64,000 nt of DNA from Anomaloglossus baeobatrachus (lineage: Eukaryota > Chordata > Amphibia > Anura > Aromobatidae). Both the position numbers and the translations under genes were made by a program. Positions 10,815 to 22,034 of this stretch are shown here, piece after piece. The notes under the pieces are model-generated. The model was not told the DNA's origin, ran no database searches, and worked only from the letters and a program-made list of their open reading frames with translations. Position 1 is the stretch's first letter. Each line of letters begins with the position of its first letter. The stretch covers positions 112,728,244 through 112,792,243 of the forward strand of contig NC_134357.1 in the NCBI RefSeq assembly GCF_048569485.1, read 5' to 3'.

Positions 10815-11529
10815 CAGTCTCCTGCACTGCCTCAATGACTAGATGTAAGACGTTGCAGAGAGAAAATAACTACACTTTCTCCCTGTAGCTGCTGTTATAG
10901 TTAAGCTGGCAGATGACCACAGTATTGGCAAGTAAATAACTTTTATATAGGTAACAGATTTCCTTCAAAGTATATTCAACCTTGATGCAAGGGTAGGTAA
11001 CATGTTCTGTTTAACTGTCTTGTCAATATGACTTTTTAATGAAAAAAACCCAATATGGTTTTCTGCTAATTATTTTCCTCTAATTAGTCTAATCATTTTA
11101 TTCTAGAAGTCTCATAGCAGAATATTTTAGTGTGAATTAACCACCTGTTTTCAGAAAATTCCATCTCTTTCAACAGATTCATTTTTTTAACAAAATCTGT
11201 GTTTAATATTTCTGTGAATCCTATGAATGGTATAAACAAGAATATCACAATAGCATATGAGAATAATTCAGCTTACCTCTGTAACATGCTGACCACTGAA
11301 TAGACATGCTGAACCACACAAGTCCATTAAAACCAATGGATTACATATTGATTTCAAAAGGATGTGAAAAGAACAAGATGAACCATTCATATTTCCAAAA
11401 ATAACATTTAATCTTGTTTTGAACCAGTCAGAGATTTCAGACCGAGAAGAAATGTCGAATAATACATAAAGCTGTAGCTTTTTTACATTTCTGCATTGTA
11501 ATTGAGGTAGCTAGCTCCAACATACTTAC
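10815..11529. other. Non-repetitive sequence with a homeodomain-like TAAT cluster
   Basis: No transposon ends are seen. Between about 11066 and 11110 there are several TAAT/ATTA words (GCTAATTATTTTCC, CTAATTAGTCTAATCATTTT). This kind of composition is often found in developmental enhancers, but nothing here proves function. Confidence 0.35.
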
Positions 11530-11531
11530 TA

Positions 11532-11776
11532 CCGTGTTTTTCCAAAAATAAGCCCCCCCCCCCAAAATAAGCCCTAGCAAGGATTTTCAGTATTTTCGGA
11601 GTAAGGCTTAAACATAAGCCCTCCCCCGAAAATAAGCCCTAGTCGCGGTTCAATAATGGAGTGTCCGTGCAGCTAACAAAAGTTACAGATACTACAGGAC
11701 ACTTCATTATAGAAAACGGGCAACCTGCAATCATACTCCCCAGATGCAAGAGCAGAGGACCTGCAGTGATCTCACA

Positions 11777-11810
<34 letters not shown>

Positions 11811-12812
11811 CAGATTGCACACATCACATCACACACATACTCACTACATCCAGCGACACTGATTTCTTCTAGCTGGCAGAATCCTGAGAGGCTGTGCAGT
11901 GGAGCGCAAGGGCCTGCCGTAATGCTAGTGTGGTGCCCCTGAGGCTTCAGTCGCCACAGAGTATTCCACCTTATTTTAGGTTCGATATTCGCCTCGGGTA
12001 AGGAGGGGGTTAATCACCTCCTTCCACATTCACACCTTACATAAAGCTTAGAAGCCAGCCTTCTCACCTGGAACCGCAGCTACTGACTCGGACTCTTGAT
12101 TACCGGCGCCACCGCCCCGCGCCTCGGCGCAAACTGCCATCACTACTCCCCTCATCATCCTCTCCGGGGCACGCTCCATCTGTAGAGAATGATACCATCT
12201 CTGGCTGCTACTACCATCCACTCGGAAGACAGCGACAGCAGCGGCGGCTAAATCCCTGGCCGCATACCACAGGTGGTGTCACGATATTCATCCTACTACT
12301 ACCTCCACCATCTTCCTTCCTTATTGATGTACACCTCGAGACACAAAGCCACGACATCCCAGACCATCATACAAGCCCGGTGACGAATAACTCAGGTACG
12401 AGATTCCCCGTGCCTAACAACCCCTGCTCCCTGGGTGCTACACAAGCTTACAGGACCTGCGGACATGTGACTTCCTTCCATCATTCCCTGCGGCCAGAAG
12501 TATTCTGTAAAGCTTGATGTAATGTGTGTGTGTGTGTGTGTGTGTGTGTGTCAGTGTCAGTCAGCCAGAAGCAGTGGAGGACGGCATGCAGCACCCACCG
12601 GAGATCACAGGGAGGACCTGGGAGCCACGCAGACGTCCGGGTCTGTTAAGTATGAGTCTCCTGGGAAGTGGGGGGGTCTGCTTTTTTGGGGGGGTAAACT
12701 TACCCCCAACCATGTTTCTCCAAAAATAAGACCTCCTCCAAAAATAACCACTAGTGCTTTTTTGGGGGGCAAAAAAAGTATAAGACAGTGTCTTATTTTT
12801 GGAAAAACATGG
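11532..12812. mobile_element. TA-flanked non-autonomous DNA element
   Basis: The ends CCGTGTTTTTCCAAAAATAAG (first 20 bases conserved) and the inverted right end CCATGTTTTTCCAAAAATAAG are near-identical, with TA on both sides (11530-11531, 12813-12814). The 1,281-bp interior has a CA repeat (about 11771-11807) and a GT repeat (about 12522-12550). A further inverted copy of the terminal sequence begins at 12710, so the last 105 bp could also be a separate tiny MITE. No transposase is present. Confidence 0.75.
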
Positions 12813-13017
12813 TAGTATAGCTGTTGGTAAACTGGGCTCATTAGAACAGGGTAGGAATGCTCCCTCTTGAGTGACGTTGACACAACCCTGCTAAATTTCA
12901 GCTCGAACTATGCCTCAATTTACAGAAATTTCTGAACAGTTCTGAGACAGTTGTGAGAAATGTTGGATTGTTGTCTATTTACCTGCAGACCTATCAAAAA
13001 CCACTGATTATGACTAA

Positions 13018-13600
13018 AGGGGGCTTTACACGCTGCGACATCGCTAATGCGGAGTCGTTGGGGTCACGGAATTTGTGACGCACATCCGGTCGCATTAGCG
13101 ATGCCGTTGCGTGTGACACCGATAAGCGATTTTGCATCGTTGCAAAAACGTGCAAAATCGCTAATCGGCGACATGGGGGTCCATTCTTAAAAATCGTTAC
13201 TGCAGTAGTAACGAAGTTGTTCCTCGTTCCTGCGGCAGCACACATCGCTGCGTGTGACGCCGCAGGAACGAGGAAGCTCCCCTTACCTGACTCCCGGCTG
13301 CTATGCAGAAGGAGGGAGGTGGGCGGGATGTTACGTCCCGCTCATCTCCGCCCCTCCGCTGCTATTGGGCGGCGGTTCAGTGACGCTTCAGTGACGTCGC
13401 TGTGACGTCGCACGGACCGCCCCCTTAGAAAGGAGGCGGTTCGCCGGTCACAGCGACGTCGCCGGACAGGTAAGTATGTGTGACGGCTCTGGGCAATGTT
13501 GTGCGGCACGGGCAGCGATTTGCCCGTGTCGCGCAACAGATGGGGGCAGGTACCCACACTAGCGATATCGGGACCGATATCGCAGTGTGTAAAGTAGCCT
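13018..13600. mobile_element. MITE with TAA duplication (Harbinger-type target)
   Basis: The ends AGGGGGCTTTACACGCTGCG and (inverted) AGGCTACTTTACACACTGCG are flanked by TAA (13015-13017 and 13601-13603). It is 583 bp long and shares internal words with 10222-10811. It is non-autonomous. Confidence 0.82.
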
Positions 13601-13602
13601 TA

Positions 13603-13964
13603 AGGCTATGTCCGCACTTTGCTTTTTACCTGCTTTTTTGCTGCTTTTTCAACTGCAGTGTTTAATGCCAAAATGGATGTGTTCTGCTTTTCAAGCAAAG
13701 TCTATGGGAATTTGGGTTTCTTGTCCGCACTATGCTGTTCAAAATGCTGCCTTTTTGTGGCAGAAATTTGAGCAAAAACTCTGCAGTTCAAAACGCAAAT
13801 GGCAAAATCAATTGACATGTTGCTTCTTTGAAAAGCAGAGTTTTTGCCCAAATTTCTGCCACAAAAAGGCAGCATTTTGAACAGCATAGTGCGGACAAGA
13901 AACCCAAATTCCCATAGACTATGCTTGAAAAGCAGAACACATCCATTTTGGCATTAAACACTGC
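13603..13964. mobile_element. Foldback MITE with 130-bp arms
   Basis: Bases 13655-13784 and 13835-13964 are near-perfect inverted copies with a 50-bp loop (13785-13834). An additional 50 bp on the left begins AAGGCTATGTCCGCACTTTG. The right side runs straight into the next element, which starts AAGGCTATGTTAAC, so the insertions are adjacent. Non-coding. Confidence 0.8.
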
Positions 13965-13965
13965 C

Positions 13966-14347
13966 TAAGGCTATGTTAACATGTTGCATTTTTGCGGCAT
14001 TTTTTTCTGCAGCAAAACGGTCTCTCTTGGCAGTAAGAAAAGCTGCTTCCAAAAATCAGGTTTGCTGCATTTTTGGGTTGTCATTTGTCTACAGTACATG
14101 TTTAAATAAAGTTAGTTTAATTCAGCACAAAAGCAGTGACGTTTTTACACTTTTTCATTTCTTTAAGTGGTGAAAAATAGCTGCAAAAAGGCTGAAAGAA
14201 TTGACATGCTGCTTCTGTTTCTGGAATCTCAAAGGTTTGCTGGTACTGTAAAAACCAGCTTTTACTTTGCATTAATTTGCGTAAAACTAGTGAAAAAAAA
14301 ATGTAAAAAGAAAGCAGCAAAAAATGCAATATGTAAACAAAGCCTTT
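13966..14347. mobile_element. MITE with AAGGCTWTGTT ends
   Basis: The left end AAGGCTATGTTAACATGTTG and the inverted right end AAGGCTTTGTTTACATATTG match, as do the next bases (CATTTTTGC versus CATTTTTTGC). It is 382 bp long and AT-rich, with GCTGCATTTT words. Another small CTGCAT-rich piece follows (14347-14550). Target duplication is not clear. Confidence 0.6.
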
Positions 14348-14552
14348 TGTGCACACGATGCAGATTTGGTGCAGAAATTTTCTGCATTAATACACCTTCT
14401 GACAGAAAAACGAAAAACACATGCGGCTTTGGTGCAGTTTTTTTTCCATGTGTTCTGTTTAGTCACGTCAATGGCTGGAAGGGATATAAAAGAACACCCC
14501 AACAATTGACATGATGCAGATTTTTTTTCTGCATCAAAATCTGCCCCAGAGT

Positions 14553-14770
14553 GTGCAAAGCAGTAATCAAAGCAAAATGTGGCTACTTTGAAGAACCTAG
14601 AATATAAGACATATTTTCAGCTGTTTCACACTTTTTTGTTAAGTATTTCATTCCACATGTGTTAATTCATAGTTTTGATGCTCTCAATGTGAATCTACAA
14701 TTTTCAGAGTCATGAAAATAAAGAAAACTCTGTGAATGAGAAGGTGTGTCCAAACTTTTGGTCGATACTG
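14553..14770 (-). mobile_element. Terminal fragment of a Tc1-like element
   Basis: Read inverted, the segment starts at 14770 beside TA with CAGTATCGACCAAAAGTTTG and passes through GACACACCTTCTCATTC, AGTTTTCTTTATTTTCATGA and AGAACCTAG. This is a terminal region I recall for a widespread vertebrate Tc1 family. Only one end is present; the transposase is missing. Confidence 0.65.
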
Positions 14771-14772
14771 TA

Positions 14773-15180
14773 TATAATATTCTAATTTTCTGAGATAATG
14801 ACTTTTGGTTTTCATTGGCTGTAAGCCATAATCATCAACATTAACAGAAATAAACACTTGAAATAGATCGCTCTGTGTGTAATGACTCTATATAATATGC
14901 GTTTCCCTTTTTGTTATGAATTACTGAAATAAATTCAATTTTATATGATATTTTATTTTATTGAGATGCACTTGTATATGCAAACTGCTGCCCCTGATTG
15001 AATAGTGCAAGGACTAGAAACTATGTAAAGTCAGGTCCCACCACAAACTCTATAGTAAACGGATTCACATTTTTGATATTTAAACCACTCAATATGTAAT
15101 ATTTCCATACCAAACATTTTTACAGCTTTGGATGGTTCTGTCATGGAACTAAGTGGGGAACAATATATTATACTGTATAA
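14773..15180. other. No recognised feature
   Basis: AT-rich sequence without repeat units or coding signal. Confidence 0.45.
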
Positions 15181-15475
15181 GGGCTTGTGTGCACGTTGCA
15201 TAATTTCATGCGTTTACGCAGCGTCTAGCACTGCAGCGTAAGCACATGCGCCCTGCGACCCCACCACAATTTATGAAGATTGTGAATAATCAGTGCGCAC
15301 GATGCTTTTTTGAACGCAGCGATTTGAGTTTCAAAAATGTGACAAAATCACTGCGTTTAAAAATGCAGCATGTCACTTATTTCGGACGCTTTGGATGCTG
15401 CTCCCACTCTGTCTATGGGAGAAGCAGCATCCAGAGCGCATGAATTCGGCATTTATTCTGCAGAAACACTCCATC

Positions 15476-16597
15476 TGTGCCACCCCATGCCAGCAGCCGG
15501 CACTGCTCGGATCCGGGCCTGCTGGGGTAGTGGCTCGAGGGTCTCCGGACTCGGGGGTCTCGCGGACACGCTGAATAAATGGGGGGACGTAGATAGACGG
15601 GCTAGGCCGTATTAAGTTCGTGACACCACCCACGGTGTGTGGTGAGCTGGGACACCACCGCTGCTGTTATGGGGCACCCGGGGGAGATGTATTGGCAGCT
15701 GGATGTTAACCACTGGGTAGGGATGGTTGCCCCGGGACCCAGGGTCTGTTGCAGGGCATAGCCACGGCAAGGGGGATGCTTCATTACTCACAGTCAATAA
15801 ATCACACAAGTCTCTGGTAAACCAAGGTGCTGGTGGCCGGCGCCGCGGCCGGTTGCATTCGGATCCCCCACCCGGGCTGGTGGTCTCTATCCTTTTTCTC
15901 TGCACTGACTTTGTGTAAGGTGGACTTCCTAGTCTGGAACTCAGGAGTCTGCTCCCGGCTGGATGTGGCCTAAGGAGCCATGCCCGCAGACACTGGCCCG
16001 TGGGATCTATGGGCCTTGGCGGTGACCTCTTATCCCTATCGGTGGGCTGTTGTCTTCTATGAGGGACTTTGGGTGGGACAGAACCTTTAGTCCTGGCCTC
16101 AATCGGTTAATTAACCAGCCCACTTGTTTCCGGTCCTGGCTTCAGGGTCCGAGTACCCACCCTTTTTGCTCTGGTTTCTGAGTCGGTTCCCCGTGTCGGT
16201 ACCGGTGGGCTACAACCCTGTCCCGGTCCACCTCGGTTCTGCCGAGCCGTCTTCCCATCTCCTGCTGACGGAGACCACCATCTGCCTCCTAGCCAAAGGC
16301 ACCAGGGCGCCTACCCTGGCACCGTTCAACTAGAACTTTCTCTGCTGGAGCTACACTTAGCTCCAGCCTACACTCCTCTCCAAACTGAACTACAAACTGA
16401 TCTGCTTGTTTTCCCGCCCCGGGCTGTCTAGAAACCTGGGTGGGCATGTCCTACCGCCTGGTCACGCCCACTGGTGTGTCTGTCTTTCCCTAAGGGGGGG
16501 TGACTAGGGTTTTAGGTTGGCTGTGTGTTTCCTAAGTGGGGGAAGGGTGTTATGCAGGGGCCTATCTGTGACTACCTGGTTTTGCCAGGGCATCACA
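15476..16597 (+). mobile_element. LTR-like fossil, probably a solo LTR
   Basis: The 1,122-bp insert begins TGTGCCACC and ends GGCATCACA (TG...CA), flanked by CATC on both sides (15472-15475, 16598-16601). It is GC-rich and unlike its surroundings, with no internal coding region. The form fits a solo LTR of a retrovirus-like or Gypsy-like element, but without an internal region the family cannot be named, and a non-LTR origin is not excluded. It is younger than the MITE it sits in. Confidence 0.5.
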
Positions 16598-17294
16598 CAT
16601 CCATTATACAGTGTTTCTGCAGCGATTTGAATCGCACATGAGTAGAGATGAGCCAGCCTCTAAAGGCTCGAGTTCGGTTCGGTTCGGCGAACTGTTCGAC
16701 GAACCTCTCGAACTCCATTGAAAACAATGGGAGGGCAAACACAAACACATAAAAACACATTATAAATGTACACATACAGTTAATAAACATTGCCATAACA
16801 CTTACAGGTCCCCGCAATGCGTACTATGCGCTTTTCCTTCTGATAATCGCTGCGTCCTCCCGGTAACTAGCACTGATGATAGGACCTTCCGTGATTTAAA
16901 AAAAAGCATGTGACCAGTCACGTGTCTATTATCTCATTGGCTACAGACTGGTCACATGGCTATGACGTCATGCTAGGTCCTGTCATTGCACTCTCTTGTA
17001 CACGGTGATTGTTCCAGCATCTCCGTATACCAGCGAAATGCTCTGCCACATTGTCGACTCCCCGTTCTGCTTCCCCGTTCCGTTATTCACCAGCTACCAC
17101 AGCCGGTCAATAACGGAGATCACCATTGCTATAGCAACCCGCCTGTCAGCGGTGACATCACCGCTTACAGCCTGCAGCCTCTGCTCAGTAACTGAGTGAA
17201 TAGACTGCAGGGCACGGGGAGCAGCAGTGTCCTTCATTCCATGCAGCGCTGTCTGATGTAGCAGAGCTGTATGGGTTAAAGGAAAAAGAAGATA

Positions 17295-18715
17295 GAAGAC
17301 CATGGATCGTGGAGGGGTGAGAGGGATTAATAAACATGGAGTCTCTAATGTGTCTGTGTATTTATTTCTATTAAAGTATTTTTTCTCTGTGTGGTGTCTT
17401 TTTTTTTAACCCTTTATTGGAGATTCTTAATGGCCGGGTAAAACTTGCCTGACATTAAGAATCTCTGACTTAATACTAGCTAGTAAAACAAAGCTAGTAT
17501 TAACTCATTATTACCCAGCAAGACACCTGTCACCAGGGAAGCTGGAAGAGTTGGATACAGGGCCAGATGATGGCTCATCTATGAAACCGCCATTTTCTGG
17601 GGCGGCTGCGGACTGCAATTCGCAGCAGAGGGGCCCAGAAAGCTCGGGCTAACCTGTGCTGAAAATTCCAATCCCCAGCTGCCTAGTTGTACCTGGCAGG
17701 ACACAAAAATGTGGCGAAGCTCATATCGATTTTTTTTTTAATTATTTCATGAAATTTTTTGAAATAATTAATAAAAGGGCTTCCCTATTTTTTTTGTTCC
17801 CAGTCGGGTACAAATAGGCAGCTGGGGGTTGGGGGCAGCCGTACCTGCCTGCTGTACCTCGCTAGCATACAAAAATATGGCGAAGCCCACGTCATTTTTT
17901 TGGTGGGCAAAAAACTCCTGCATACAGTCCTGGATGGAGTATGCTGATTCTTGTAGTTCTGCAGCTGCTGTCTCCTCTCCTGCATACACTAGTGAATGGA
18001 GCATGCTGAGCCTTGTAGTTCTACAGCTGCTGTCTGCTCTCCTCCATACAGACAGACAGCAGCTGCAGAACTACAAGGCTCAGCATACTCCATCCAGGAC
18101 TGTATGCAGGAGTTTTTTGCCCCCCCCCAAAAATTACGTGGGCTTTGCCATGTTTTTGTATGCTAGCCAGGTACAGCAGGCAGCTACGGGCTGCCCCCAA
18201 ACCCCAGCTGCCTATTTGTACCCAGCTGGGTACCAAAAATATAGGGAAGCCCTTTTTTTTAATTATTTCATGAATTTCATGAAATAATTAAAAAAAAAAA
18301 TGACGTGGGCTTCGCCCAATTTTTGTGTCCAGCCAGGTACAACTAGGCAGCTGGGGATTTGAATCTTTCTGGGCACCCCTGCTGCGAATTGCAGTCCACA
18401 GCCGCCCCAGAAAAGGGCGCTTTCTTAGAAGCGCCATCTTCTGGCGCTGTATCGAACTCTTCCAGCTGCCCTGGTGATGGGTGGCTCGCTGGGTAATATT
18501 GGGGTTAGGGCAAGCTGTATATTATCAGCTGGCCCTAAGCCCGAAATTCATGGTGTCACGCCAATATTAGACATGGCCACCATGAATTTCTAGTACAGAT
18601 AAAAAAAACACAACACACAGAAAAATATTTTTATTATAAATAAAACACAACACCATTAGTGACTCCATCTTTATTGAAATAAAGAACCCCCCTCCACAGT
18701 AATCCTGGGTCAAGG
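17295..18715. repeat. Large inverted repeat centred near 18030
   Basis: Sequence from about 17300 to 18010 is repeated in inverted, diverged form from about 18050 to 18710. Pairs seen include GGAGTCTCTAATG / CATTAGTGACTCC, CTGGGGCGGCTGCGGACTGC / GCAGTCCACAGCCGCCCCAG and CAGGACTGTATGCAGGAG with its complement near 17915. The arms are about 700 bp with small gaps. A transcript would fold into a long hairpin. Confidence 0.85.
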
Positions 18716-19029
18716 GTCCCGTGCCGTCCAATCCGGATCCAATATCATTTGATCGGTTTGCTGGAAGGCAAAGCGATCAGATGGTGTGTCAAGTTCAAGG
18801 ACCTTAATCACATGACACAGCAGCTGATTGTATAAACAGCTTTCATACAATCAGATGATGCATCAGTGCAAACAAAAACCAAACAAACTACATACTTCTG
18901 TGTAGACTCCTGTCCGACAGCATCAGCTGATAGTTTAGCCGGCCGGGCGCTAAAAAGCCGGCTTCACTGCTCGACTTATAGTGTCAGCTTATTCCGTCAG
19001 GTGACCGCATCAGCTGATCATCGCCAGGT

Positions 19030-19475
19030 CTGAGAGAGAGAGAGAGAGAGAGAAAGAAGAGTGAGAGAAGACAGAGAGAAAAGAGAGAGAAAAAAGAGAG
19101 AGAAAAGAGAGAAAAGAGAAGAGAGAGAGAAGAGGAGAGAAGAGAGAGAGGGAAAGAGAGAGAAGAGGAGAGAAGAGAGAGGAGAGAGAGAAGAGGAGAG
19201 AAGAGAGAGAGGAGAGAGCGAAGAGAGAGAGGAGAGAGAGAAAGAAGAGAGAGAAGAGGAGAGAAAAGACAGAGGAGAAGAGAGAGAAGAGAGAGAGAAG
19301 TGAGATAAGAGAGAAGAGAGTGAGAAGAGAGAGGGGAGAAGAGGAGAGAAAGAAGAGAGAGGAGAGAGAGAAGAGAGGAGAGAGAGAGACTGACTGACTG
19401 AGACTGACTGACTGACTGAGACTAACTGACTGTGAGACTGACTAACTGACTGAGACTGACTGACTGACTAGCTGA
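19030..19475. repeat. GA-rich tract followed by GACT repeats
   Basis: Purine-only (GAGA/GAAGAGA) sequence occupies about 19030-19388 and is followed by (GACT)n and variants to about 19475. The purine tract is open in several frames and yields an Arg/Glu-rich pseudo-protein that should not be annotated. Confidence 0.9.
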
Positions 19476-19485
19476 GACTGACTAA

Positions 19486-20139
19486 GGCTGCTTTCACACT
19501 ACGTTTTTTTAACATCCGTCATGAATGTTTTTTTAACGCAAAAACGGATCCAGTGCAAATGCGTTTTCATTTCAATGCATTTGCAATGGACTCGCGTTAA
19601 CATGTTCACCTGCGTTTGCCACCGCACCAGGGCAATTCGGGATGAGCTGGGTGGAGTCCCGGGACTGTCGTACCTAATGCCTGCAGCAATGCCGGGCGGC
19701 TGCTGGGTGATATTGTTAGGGTGGTGGGCTCCCCATAATGTGGTGCTCTCCATCCTGACAATACCAGCCTCCAGCCGTGTGGATTTATCCTGGCTGGTAT
19801 CAAATATGGGGGAACCGCATTTTTTTTATTATTATTTATTTATTTATTTTACTGCACGATATAGACCCGCCCGCCGGCGGCTACCATTGGTTGCAGTAAG
19901 ACCGCTGTCACTCATCGTGGGGGCATGTCTGACTGCAACCAATCATGGGCGTCGATGGGCGGGGAAAGCACGGAATACCTGATTGAATAATGAAGCAGCA
20001 GCCATTTTCTAAAGAGGAAAAGACGCCGCAGATTTTTGACAGCCGTGCAGTGAGGCGCCCGTGATCGGTGAGTAGGAAAGAGAGAGGGATTGTGCTGGGG
20101 ACGCAAGATGCATGCAGATAGCAACGTGTGCCCATAGCC
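19486..20139. mobile_element. MITE nested in the hAT
   Basis: The left end GGCTGCTTTCACACTACG and the inverted right end GGCTATGGGCACACGTTG are similar. The flanks are TAA on the left and TTA on the right, so the exact duplication is ambiguous. The interior (about 19620-20090) is closely related to 47280-47740 inside the longer element at 46211. Confidence 0.6.
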
Positions 20140-20366
20140 TTACTGTGAAAAGCCACGCTTTTGTTGATCGAACCGTTCTCGAACCTAACTCAAACTGTCG
20201 AGCTCTTAGCAAAAAGCTCGAGTTCGAGCTCGAACACCCCCCAAAATCACTCGAACATGAAATTGGCGAACCTCGAACATCGAACATTGCTCAACTCTAC
20301 ACATGAGCTGTCAAATCACTGCAGAATTTTCTGCAGTGACACAACGCAACGTGCGCACAAGCCCTA

Positions 20367-21443
20367 ATACAGTATTACATTTTGGAAAATTCAAAATCTA
20401 GTTAATTTCACATTTAAATATTTCAACATTCTTTTCATGAATTACAATTTTCAAATTAAACAAACAAGTAAAACATGATGGGGTTAGATTCATTTATTAT
20501 GTTTATATCTTTTTTTAATTTCATGCTAATCTAGTCTAGATAGTCAAGTCATCATGACTTAAAAGACACCTGCACAGAGATGGGGCATATCATGATGAAG
20601 ACACAATAGTGACAAAGTTCCAAGAATGAGCTTTCTATCTTTCTTTTATTGTTATTATACAGTGTGTGTCTGTATATAGAGCAGAGTGATGGAAAGTAAC
20701 TTTCATCTTCAAGATCGTAACAAGGCCCAGGGAGGAAAATGGATACGTACGTCTTCAAAAGCAACAAATAAGCTACATATTAGATCTCTCTTATTTATTA
20801 TGTCCCTCTGAAATTGCTGTGTGGGAAGGCTGGCTAGTTATATTTTTATCGCAGCTAATAATTTCTGAGGAGCGCTTTTCCTTTGCATTCGGTTTTATCT
20901 GTCCCGAAATTAATTTGTTCAAACATTTCTCGTAACAAGCACAGAAAACGTAAGCAGAAAGAAAATAATTTAGACAATAGTCAGAACAATTACAGGGTGA
21001 AGAGAGAAACTTGTGCCGTGGGTGTTTGCTGGATTGCTACCAAATGAGACCTCTCACAGGGAAACTTTTAGCAGTTCTCAGAATGTAGAAAGTTAGACGG
21101 AGGAACGTTCTGTTGCCAGCGTGTCATATATATTTACCATGTGGTTCTGTATGGAAATAAGTCAAGTGAATAATCTTTAAATACACAGCTCAAGAGCCAA
21201 CATTTGTGTTGTTATGAACTGTAAATTATTTCTGGACATTAAAGCTGGTCTGTTACTGGGACCCTCATTGATAATAGGCGTTGTGTTCTTGTAATTCCCA
21301 GGCTCCCGCAACAGGCAAGCCTACGAGCCAGAAATTGTCCCAGGAAACTCAGTAGACTATCTACTAATTGTATTGCCACTGAAATGTGCTTGTTTGTAAG
21401 CTGATTACAATGTCAGAAAATAGAAGTTATTCTTCTACAATTA
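20367..21443. other. Non-repetitive sequence, possible conserved non-coding block
   Basis: About 1.1 kb without transposon ends, tandem repeats or reading frames. 20760-21130 has mixed composition with words such as GAAATTAATTTG and CAGCTAATAATTTC. It stands out from the repeats on both sides and may be ancestral host sequence. Confidence 0.4.
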
Positions 21444-22034
21444 AATATAATTAATGTTGAGTAAGCATGTTCGGCACTGCTCAGTACCCAATCGAGCATC
21501 GGGGTACTCGGGTACTCGCAGGTGCTCTGATGTGTTGTCTATGAAACAACGACCACAAACCTGTGATGTCGAGCACTTAAGTGTAATGAGATGCTAGACC
21601 ACTAGGAGTTGATAGATACCCTAGTATAGGGGATCTGCGGGGAAGTTGAACAAGCCAGGGGTCAGGAGTAGAGATGAGCGAACCGGTCCCGGTTCGGCTC
21701 GAGGTCGGTTTGCCGAACGGACGTCCCGTTCGAGTTCGGTTCATCGAACGTTCGACGAACCGAACTCGAACCGCATAGGAAACAATGGCAGGCATTCACA
21801 AACACAGAAAAACACCTAGAAAACACCCTCAAAGGTGTCCAAAAGGTGACAAACAACTCACAACACAACACAAACACATGGGAAAGTGACAAGACATATA
21901 CTCATGCGAAAACAAAAGAGCTGGACAAGGAAAAAGAGGAGGACACACAGATATATGAGTATATGCAAGGAATCATCGATGCCATTACTGTGCAACTTGA
22001 GCCCTGCTCATTTTAGGCTTCCAATCTGGATAAA

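Larger units (their letters stand above)
16643..20299. mobile_element. Non-autonomous foldback hAT, 3,657 bp
   Basis: The left end TAGAGATGAGCCAGCC and the inverted right end TAGAGTTGAGCAATG are flanked by a perfect 8-bp duplication, CACATGAG (16635-16642, 20300-20307), the hAT hallmark. Subterminal TTCGAAC/GTTCGAG words are shared with the giant hAT at 21669, so the two belong to one family. No transposase remains; the interior is mostly a large palindrome, a GA tract and a nested element. Confidence 0.92.
15181..20366. mobile_element. Small MITE split by two large insertions
   Basis: The left end AGGGCTTGTGTGCACGTTGC (near 15180) and the inverted right end AGGGCTTGTGCGCACGTTGC (20366 back) agree at 19 of 20 positions. 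Taking away the LTR-like insert (15476-16597) and the hAT (16643-20299) leaves about 395 bp. The remaining flanks also pair: CTGCAGAAACACT before the first insert is complemented by AGTGTTTCTGCAG after it. This element is therefore older than both inserts. Confidence 0.7.

Noticed and set aside
11771-12550. CA and GT dinucleotide runs as a paired inverted repeat joining two ends of a hairpin
   Set aside because: Simple CA/GT runs are complementary by composition alone; they were not used to define element limits.
19061-19303. Arg/Glu-rich open frame
   Set aside because: It is a translation of the GA purine tract.
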